DNA from: CAYMUC01 sp964471865
Lineage (GTDB): Bacteria > Actinomycetota > Acidimicrobiia > Acidimicrobiales > Ilumatobacteraceae
Reading direction: 5' to 3'
Length of the DNA: 20,762 nt
Assembly: GCA_964471865.1 (NCBI GenBank)
Contig: CAYYHU010000032.1
Coordinates: 1 to 20,762, forward strand
Of the stretch, positions 15,142 through 20,762 are shown piece after piece. The notes under the pieces are model-generated. The model saw only the letters and a list, made by a program, of their open reading frames with translations, was not told the origin of the DNA and did not search any database. A program made the position numbers and the translations under genes. Positions within the stretch are counted from its first letter, which is position 1. Every line of letters starts with the position of its first letter.

Positions 15142-16484
15142 GAGTCCATTGTGGTCGCGTCGGGATCGTTCGTGGTGCTGCAAGGAGCATCGGTGATGAA
15201 CTGCTCCAGGCGACCCCGGGATGCTTCTTCCAGCCGGGCACTGATCTTCCAGGCCCGATCCGTCTCTTCGACAGCCACGACCTCGCCTTCCCGGTGAACC
15301 GCCGCCAAGACATCGCCTCGGTCGTAGGGAACCTCGAGTTCGACGATTCGGGTGACGACCCGCAGGCGATCGGCCAGTGCCCCGAGAAACTCGTCGATTC
15401 CATAACCCGTTTCTGCGCTGATGGCGACCGAGCCTGGATGGTCCTCGATGAGACCCTCGATGACATCGGGAACAAGATCGGCCTTGTTGAAGACCAGGAA
15501 CTGAGGAACCGAGCCGGCGCCGATTTCACCGAGCACCTCGGCGACAGCGGCGATCTGTCCATCAGGATCGGGGGACGAGGCATCGACGACATGAACGAGA
15601 TGATCGGCTTCGGCTGCGGCCTCGAGGGTGCTCTTGAAGGCTTCGACCAATCCATGGGGTAGGCGCCTGACGAAGCCGACCGTGTCGGACAAAAGGACGG
15701 GCTCGCCCCCAGGAAGGGACAGCCGGCGCGTCGTAGGATCCAACGTGGCGAAGAGGCGGTTCTCGACGAGGGCGCCCGCCTTGGTCAGCCGGTTGAGCAG
15801 GGTCGACTTTCCCGCGTTGGTGTATCCGACGATGCTGACCGAGGCCAGTCCACTTCGGTGGCGACTCTTTCGCTGAAGGTGACGGGTCCGGGCGAGTTCG
15901 TCGAGCTCGGACTCGAGACGATTGATGCGACGCATGATCCGACGTCGATCGACTTCGAGTTTGGTTTCGCCACCACCAAAGCGAGCACCCACGCCGCCGC
16001 GCTGCTGAGCGAGCCGGGCGCCAGAACCGCGACGAAGTCGAGGCAGGCGATATCGCAGCAATGCCAACTCGACCTGAGCCTTGCCCTCGAGGGTGTGAGC
16101 GTTCTGAGCGAAGATGTCGAGAATCACTGCGGTGCGGTCGATGGCGGTGCGACCCAGAAGCTTTTCGAGATGGAACTGCTGAGCGGGCGCGAGTTCGTTG
16201 TCGAACACGACGGTGTCGGCATCCACCGCGTAACACAGGTCGCGAAGCTCTTCGGCCTTGCCCTTTCCGAGATACCAGGTGTGGTCCGGTCGATCCCGAC
16301 GCTGAACGAGGCGTGCGACGACATCGGCACCCGCCGTATCGACGAGGAGTTCCAGTTCGTCGAGACCTCGATCGGTCTCGCTTTCGGTGTGCCCGCCGAG
16401 AGTGACCCCGACGATGACAATGCGCTCTCGTCGGGAGCGTTCGATCAGGGTGTCACCGAGCGCCTCCTGATACGGGTTGGTCAT
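15138..16484 (-). CDS. hflX: GTPase HflX
   Basis: 448 residues. The N-terminal HflX domain includes TWYLGKGKAEEL (69-80) and the glycine-rich segment RLRRGSGARLAQQRGGVGARFGGGETKLE before the G domain. G1 is GYTNAGKST (220-228), G3 is DTVGF (267-271) and G4 is NKAD (333-336). HflX binds the 50S subunit and splits stalled 70S ribosomes under stress. The ATG at 16484 lies 13 bases after the dapF stop, with GAGAGG about ten bases upstream, inside the end of dapF. The last bases overlap dapC by ATGA. The acidic/threonine-rich C-terminal tail after about residue 435 looks lineage-specific. Confidence 0.95.
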   Translation of the reverse strand: MTNPYQEALGDTLIERSRRERIVIVGVTLGGHTESETDRGLDELELLVDTAGADVVARLVQRRDRPDHTWYLGKGKAEELRDLCYAVDADTVVFDNELAPAQQFHLEKLLGRTAIDRTAVILDIFAQNAHTLEGKAQVELALLRYRLPRLRRGSGARLAQQRGGVGARFGGGETKLEVDRRRIMRRINRLESELDELARTRHLQRKSRHRSGLASVSIVGYTNAGKSTLLNRLTKAGALVENRLFATLDPTTRRLSLPGGEPVLLSDTVGFVRRLPHGLVEAFKSTLEAAAEADHLVHVVDASSPDPDGQIAAVAEVLGEIGAGSVPQFLVFNKADLVPDVIEGLIEDHPGSVAISAETGYGIDEFLGALADRLRVVTRIVELEVPYDRGDVLAAVHREGEVVAVEETDRAWKISARLEEASRGRLEQFITDAPCSTTNDPDATTMDS

Positions 16485-16497
16485 GACATGGCGCCTC

Positions 16498-17340
16498 TCA
16501 CGAGGATGCTTCTATGCCCAGACGAATCTCGGCGATATGGGTCGCAGGCCCTCCCAGGACCACCTCTGCCCCATCGCGAGGAACTCTGACTCGCACGTCT
16601 CCGCCAGGCATATGAACGATGACGCCACTCTCACCCTGAACGACCAGTCCCCATGACACCGCCGCCACCGCCGCAGCCGAGGCCCCGGTGCCGCAGGCTT
16701 GAGTCAGCCCTACACCGCGTTCATGAACCCGCATCGTGATGGCATCAGGTTCCGGACCGGGCTCGACGATCTCGAGATTGACATCAGGCACGCGCGCTCC
16801 GAGGGCCTCGAGATCTACCACCGTCACATCATCGACTCCGACGACCGCGTGAGGGTTTCCCAAACCGAGGTGGCTCACGGGCCGATCGGGATGCACTCCG
16901 AGCTCCGACCACCCTTCGGGCTGTTCGAGATGTTGGGGTTGGCCCATCCCCACGAGCGCGTGGATTTCGGAGGCCGAGGTGGGCTCGACGGCGACCTCGC
17001 GTCGACCCGCGTCAGTATGCACAACGTAGGTCGCGCCCGTCGTGCGTCGCTGCGACCGGAAAGCAGCCTGCACCAGGCAGCGAATACCGTTCCCGCTCAT
17101 CTCCGCCCGACTGCCATCGGCGTTGAAGAGAACCATGGATATCTCGGTTGTCTGATCGGGGGAACCGACCCAACCCAACACGAGAAGACCGTCTGCGCCC
17201 ACACCACGGCGACGATCGCACCAGGCCACGGCGAATCGTCCAGGGTCGACGAGCTCGGGGTTACGAGCGAGGTCGAGAACCAAGAAGTCGTTACCGAGGC
17301 CGTGATGCTTGTCGACTACGGCGATCAGGCTCTCAGGCAT
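16498..17340 (-). CDS. dapF: Diaminopimelate epimerase
   Basis: 280 residues, usual length. It interconverts LL- and meso-diaminopimelate, the step before lysine decarboxylation and peptidoglycan precursor assembly. The two-base catalytic cysteines are visible: Cys88 in SGNGIRCLVQ and Cys216 in QACGTGASAAA. GLGNDFLVLD at the N-terminus and MFNADGS-like LFNADGSRAE are also typical. The ATG at 17340 overlaps the end of miaA by 16 bases and has GGAG close upstream; the longer open frame adds ten Arg/Gly-rich residues not found in the family. It sits between miaA and hflX, as in mycobacteria. Confidence 0.95.
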   Translation of the reverse strand: MPESLIAVVDKHHGLGNDFLVLDLARNPELVDPGRFAVAWCDRRRGVGADGLLVLGWVGSPDQTTEISMVLFNADGSRAEMSGNGIRCLVQAAFRSQRRTTGATYVVHTDAGRREVAVEPTSASEIHALVGMGQPQHLEQPEGWSELGVHPDRPVSHLGLGNPHAVVGVDDVTVVDLEALGARVPDVNLEIVEPGPEPDAITMRVHERGVGLTQACGTGASAAAVAAVSWGLVVQGESGVIVHMPGGDVRVRVPRDGAEVVLGGPATHIAEIRLGIEASS

Positions 17341-18260
17341 TGCTCCATCGCCTCCTCGACGACGCTCCAAGACTCCCCGACGGGATCCTGGTTCACATCG
17401 ATCCAGCGTATGCGCGGGTCTCGCCGAAACCAGCGGTCCTGACGGACCGCCAGCTGTCTCGTTCGCGTCACCATCGACTCTCGTGCCTGCTCCAGGGTCA
17501 TCTGGCCGTTCAGATGGTCGATGATCTCGCGATAGCCGACCGCATGGGCAGCAGTTCTCGACAGTCGCACCCCGGCATCGAGGAGCCGGGTCACCTCATC
17601 CACCAGCCCCGATCGGAACATCACGTCGACTCGTTGTCGTATCCGATCCGCCAGCACGCCACGATCCCATCTCAATCCGATCTGGCGCACCGGGCTCTCG
17701 GGGTACGTGGTGAACCCCGGACCGAAAGAACTGAACAGTCGCCCTGAACCCTCGATGACCTCGAGAGCCCGAATGATTCGCCGGGCGTTTCCCGCTTCGA
17801 TCCGTGCGTTCGCCACGGGGTCGAGTCGTTCCAAGTCCGCTCTCAGAACGGCGAGCCCTTCGCGCTCGACTTGCTGTTCGAGTCGGGTGCGAATCTCGGG
17901 CCAACTGCCTGGGAGGTCCAGCCCATCGACCACGCATCGAAGATGCAGGCCCGTGCCCCCGACGTACAGCGGCGAGGTACTCCTCTCGGCGAGGTCTCTG
18001 CGCACCACCTGGAGTGCGTCCTGGAAATCCGCCACCGAGAACTCCTGGTCTGGATCCACGAGATCGATCAGGTGGTGCGGAATGGCGCAACGCTCAGACC
18101 CACTCGGCTTCGCGGTTCCGATATCGAGACCGCGATAGAACTGCATCGAATCCACCGAGACGATCTCGCAGCCGAAGCGTCGAGCGGCTTCGAGTCCTAG
18201 TGCCGATTTACCCGTGGCTGTTGCACCCACGATCGCAACAGCAGGGGCGGGCGATGTCAC
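17325..18260 (-). CDS. miaA: tRNA dimethylallyltransferase
   Basis: 311 residues, normal for MiaA. It transfers a dimethylallyl group to N6 of A37 in tRNAs that read codons starting with U. The Walker A loop GATATGKS (12-19), SVDSMQFYRGLDIGTAKP (35-52, the DSxQ and GTAKP motifs), HHLID and VGGTGLHLRCVVDG are all present. The start is GTG at 18260 (GTGACATCG, MTSPAPAVAIVGA), seven bases after the miaB stop; no better start exists. The product of MiaA is the substrate of MiaB, encoded immediately upstream, so two successive steps at one nucleotide are co-transcribed. The 3' end overlaps dapF. Confidence 0.95.
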   Translation of the reverse strand: MTSPAPAVAIVGATATGKSALGLEAARRFGCEIVSVDSMQFYRGLDIGTAKPSGSERCAIPHHLIDLVDPDQEFSVADFQDALQVVRRDLAERSTSPLYVGGTGLHLRCVVDGLDLPGSWPEIRTRLEQQVEREGLAVLRADLERLDPVANARIEAGNARRIIRALEVIEGSGRLFSSFGPGFTTYPESPVRQIGLRWDRGVLADRIRQRVDVMFRSGLVDEVTRLLDAGVRLSRTAAHAVGYREIIDHLNGQMTLEQARESMVTRTRQLAVRQDRWFRRDPRIRWIDVNQDPVGESWSVVEEAMEQCLRA

Positions 18261-18267
18261 GTGAGGT

Positions 18268-19731
18268 TCACCCTGACGAGACGGGAATCCGAATCGTGTG
18301 CGCCGCGTCTGCGAGTTGCTCCACGAAACGCCCCATCAGGTGATGAGGGGCCGCGTCCACGATGTCCACCAGCGCGTAACTCCCCGATCGCATCGGCGCA
18401 TCCGGAACGAAATGCACCAACTTGTTCTGGCGTGTCCGGCCCGACAACACGCCCGGGTCCCGCTTGGAGGGACCTTCGACGAGAAGTTCTTCTCGCCGAC
18501 CGATGCGGGCTCGATGCTTGGCCAACGCCGACCGTTCCACGACGATGCGGAGACGTTCGAATCGTTGCGCTGCCACCTGCGAGTCGATGAAACGATCCTC
18601 CAAACCCGCAGCCTCGGTTCCCGGCCTCGGCGAGAAGATGAAGGTATACGCCGAGTCGAATTCCGCAGCGGCAGCCACCTCGAGAGTCCGTTCGAAATCG
18701 TCCTCGGTCTCACCCGGAAAACCCACGATGATGTCGGTGGTCACCGCCAGATCCTCGATGGTGGCTCGAGCTTGAGCGAGCCGTTCCAGATACCGCTCGG
18801 CGGTGTAGCCACGATGCATGGCGCTCAACACTGCGTCACTGCCCGACTGCAGCGGATAGTGGAGGTGTTCACACACGGCCGAGGTTGCGCCCATGGCTTC
18901 GAAGGTCTCCGGACGCATGTCCTTGGGATGAGGACTGGTGAAACGCACACGACGAATTCCTGGTACCGACCCCACGGCGATGAGAAGGTCAGCGAACAAA
19001 GGCCTGATCCGGACGTCGAGATCACCCGCCCGACGAGCGTCGAGTTGAAGATCACGCCCGTAGCTGTTGACGTTCTGCCCAAGCAGAGTGACCTCGGTGA
19101 CGCCCTGCGACGCGAGCATCTCGACCTCGGCGACGATCTCGGAGAAAGGCCGGCTGATCTCACGTCCGCGCACCGCGGGAACGATGCAAAAGGCGCAGTT
19201 GTTGTCACAACCGATCTGAATCGTGACCCAGGCGTTGTAGCTCTGCTCTCGACGGGCGGGGAGCGCAGACGGAAACAGTGCATGATCGTCGATGACTGCT
19301 TCTTCGAGAATCTCGGTGATCGGACCGTGGTCGCCAGCATGGCGCAGCAGATCTGCGGCCCGATGAACGTTGTGGGTTCCCAGAACCACGTCGACATACG
19401 GTGCACGCTCGCGCACCAGGTCTCGATCCTTTTGAGCGAGACAGCCGGCCACCACGATCTGGCGGCCCTCTCGCTGCTGCTTCCACGTACTCAGGTGACC
19501 GAGGTTTCCGTAGAGCTTGTTGTCGGCATTCTCACGAATACAGCACGTGTTGAGGACCACCACATCCGCATCCTCCTCTCGGGCCACCGGCTCCAGACCC
19601 TCGGAATCGAACAATCCAGCGATCCGCTCCGAGTCGTGCTCGTTCATCTGACAACCGAACGTACGCACGACATACGTCCGAGGTCCTTCGACCCCGGACG
19701 TCGTCTCATCGTCGATGGGAGAACCATTCAT
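18268..19731 (-). CDS. miaB: tRNA-2-methylthio-N6-dimethylallyladenosine synthase
   Basis: 487 residues, radical-SAM methylthiotransferase that adds the methylthio group to i6A37 made by MiaA. The N-terminal UPF0004 domain has the auxiliary-cluster cysteines Cys27 (TFGCQMNEHDSERI), Cys63 (NTCCIREN) and Cys97 (VAGCLAQ). The radical-SAM cluster motif is GCDNNCAFCIVP (Cys175, Cys179, Cys182). LGQNVNSYG and HYPLQSGSD follow, then a C-terminal TRAM domain (about 410-475) for tRNA binding. The ATG at 19731 leaves 22 bases after the recA stop; an ATG at 19779 would overlap recA and add 16 residues with no family similarity. In many actinobacteria recX lies between recA and this gene; here it does not. 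Confidence 0.96.
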   Translation of the reverse strand: MNGSPIDDETTSGVEGPRTYVVRTFGCQMNEHDSERIAGLFDSEGLEPVAREEDADVVVLNTCCIRENADNKLYGNLGHLSTWKQQREGRQIVVAGCLAQKDRDLVRERAPYVDVVLGTHNVHRAADLLRHAGDHGPITEILEEAVIDDHALFPSALPARREQSYNAWVTIQIGCDNNCAFCIVPAVRGREISRPFSEIVAEVEMLASQGVTEVTLLGQNVNSYGRDLQLDARRAGDLDVRIRPLFADLLIAVGSVPGIRRVRFTSPHPKDMRPETFEAMGATSAVCEHLHYPLQSGSDAVLSAMHRGYTAERYLERLAQARATIEDLAVTTDIIVGFPGETEDDFERTLEVAAAAEFDSAYTFIFSPRPGTEAAGLEDRFIDSQVAAQRFERLRIVVERSALAKHRARIGRREELLVEGPSKRDPGVLSGRTRQNKLVHFVPDAPMRSGSYALVDIVDAAPHHLMGRFVEQLADAAHTIRIPVSSG

Positions 19732-19753
19732 CGGCCCCCACGCTACTGCCGCC

Positions 19754-20762
19754 TCAGTCGAGCGAGATCGGCTCGTCATCTGCTTCGCTGAACGCCTCCG
19801 TCTCATCAGCATCGAGACCTGCCGAACGCCGGACTCGTTCCGAGATTTCGACCATCAGCTCGGGGTGATTTCCCAGGAACGTCTTGGCGTTCTCGCGCCC
19901 CTGTCCCAACTGTTCACCCTCGTAGGTGAACCACGCCCCCGACTTCTTGACGATGCCCAAGTCCACCGACAAGTCGAGCAGCGAACCCTCGCGGCTGATT
20001 CCCTTGCCGTACATGATGTCGAACTCGGCCTGACGGAACGGAGGTGCGACCTTGTTCTTGACCACTTTGACTCGAGTCCGCGAACCCACGACTTCGGCGC
20101 CATCCTTGATCGCCTCGATTCGGCGGATGTCGAGGCGCACCGAGGAATAGAACTTGAGTGCCCGGCCGCCGGGGGTGGTTTCGGGGGACCCGAACATGAC
20201 ACCGATCTTCTCGCGCAACTGGTTGATGAAGACTGCAATCGTCTTGGTCCGGTTGAGGCTCGCGGTGAGTTTGCGGAGCGCTTGGCTCATGAGGCGGGCC
20301 TGCAAGCCGACGTGGCTATCGCCCATCTCCCCTTCGATCTCGGCCCGAGGAGTCAATGCCGCCACCGAGTCGATCACGACGACGTCGAGGGCTCCCGATC
20401 GCACGAGCATGTCCGCGATCTCGAGTGCTTGCTCACCGGTATCGGGCTGGCTGATGAGCAGCTGGTCAACATCGACCCCGATCGCTCGGGCGTAGACCGG
20501 GTCGAGAGCGTGCTCAGCATCGACATAGGCACAGATACCGCCGTTGCGTTGGGCCTCAGCCACCACATGCATCGCCAGAGTGGATTTACCCGAGGACTCG
20601 GGACCATAGATCTCCACGACGCGACCGCGGGGAAGGCCTCCAACGCCCAGGGCAAGATCAAGCGACAAGGCGCCAGTGGGAACGGCTTCGATCGCCATCG
20701 TCCCCTTCTCGCCCATCCGCATGATCGAGCCCTTGCCGAACTGCTTGTCGATCTGAGCCAGG
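19754..20762 (-). CDS. recA: Recombinase RecA (5' end outside window)
   Basis: The window holds 335 residues, from LAQIDKQFGKGSIMRMGEKG to the stop; roughly the first 10-25 residues are cut off. Walker A is GPESSGKST, followed by YVDAEHALDP, Walker B-like VVVIDSVAAL, the L1/L2 DNA-binding loops (PRAEIEGEMGDSHVG; MFGSPETTPGGRALKFY) and an acidic C-terminal tail (DADETEAFSEADDEPISLD). RecA forms filaments on single-stranded DNA for recombination and triggers LexA cleavage. No intein interrupts it. The promoter lies outside the window, so LexA control cannot be judged. It appears to lead a run of closely packed genes through dapC. Confidence 0.98.
   Translation of the reverse strand, partial: LAQIDKQFGKGSIMRMGEKGTMAIEAVPTGALSLDLALGVGGLPRGRVVEIYGPESSGKSTLAMHVVAEAQRNGGICAYVDAEHALDPVYARAIGVDVDQLLISQPDTGEQALEIADMLVRSGALDVVVIDSVAALTPRAEIEGEMGDSHVGLQARLMSQALRKLTASLNRTKTIAVFINQLREKIGVMFGSPETTPGGRALKFYSSVRLDIRRIEAIKDGAEVVGSRTRVKVVKNKVAPPFRQAEFDIMYGKGISREGSLLDLSVDLGIVKKSGAWFTYEGEQLGQGRENAKTFLGNHPELMVEISERVRRSAGLDADETEAFSEADDEPISLD

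Noticed and set aside
18298..19791. 497-codon open frame on the plus strand, antisense to miaB
   Set aside because: miaB has all catalytic motifs; the antisense translation has no family features and no ribosome site.

Overview
The window is about 62% GC (my estimate), densely packed, and reads as chromosomal core DNA from an actinobacterium. The main evidence is gene order: lexA, divergent from a membrane-anchored LysM gene followed by nrdR, sits beside recA-miaB-miaA-dapF-hflX. The same neighbourhood is known from mycobacteria (Rv2718c nrdR, Rv2719c LysM/ChiZ, Rv2720 lexA, then hflX, dapF, miaA, miaB, recA). A B12-dependent ribonucleotide reductase, LexA sites of the CGAAC-N4-GTTCG type and a leaderless-looking lexA promoter agree. 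The absence of recX after recA and the divergence of many proteins suggest a lineage away from Mycobacterium and Streptomyces, possibly Acidimicrobiia. That last step is inference.

Layout. 1-126: 3' end of an unknown + strand gene. 142-3065 (-): a two-gene unit, a PEP-utilising 'mobile domain' protein without an ATP-grasp domain, translationally coupled to a CaiB/BaiF CoA-transferase. 3227-4843 (+): an ABC1/UbiB-type atypical kinase, convergent with an ArsC-family protein (4860-5225, -). 5226-5847: about 620 bases without a recognisable gene, ending in a strong hairpin that probably closes the nrdJ transcript. 5848-8661 (-): class II ribonucleotide reductase nrdJ, with a clear promoter and two NrdR-box-like sites. 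9118-11388 (-): a stand-alone molybdopterin oxidoreductase. 11445-12107 (+): a RibD-C-type pyrimidine reductase. 12172-13160 (-): LysM gene then nrdR. 13275-13397: a divergent control region with five LexA-like sites and two promoters. 13404-14036 (+): lexA. 14020-20762 (-): recA (5' end outside the window), miaB, miaA, dapF, hflX, dapC, nearly gap-free and so probably one operon or overlapping transcription units.

Functional logic. DNA-damage response and dNTP supply lie close together: recA activates LexA self-cleavage, LexA is predicted to repress itself and the LysM division-control protein, and nrdR (next to the LysM gene) encodes the repressor whose sites I see at nrdJ. The recA-led unit joins this to tRNA A37 modification (miaA, miaB), diaminopimelate/lysine and peptidoglycan precursor synthesis (dapC, dapF) and ribosome rescue (hflX).

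I see no mobile element, CRISPR array, tRNA, rRNA, phage gene or obvious defence system. The most interesting content is regulatory: the lexA/LysM region, and the nrdJ leader with its paired NrdR-like sites and mutually exclusive hairpins.
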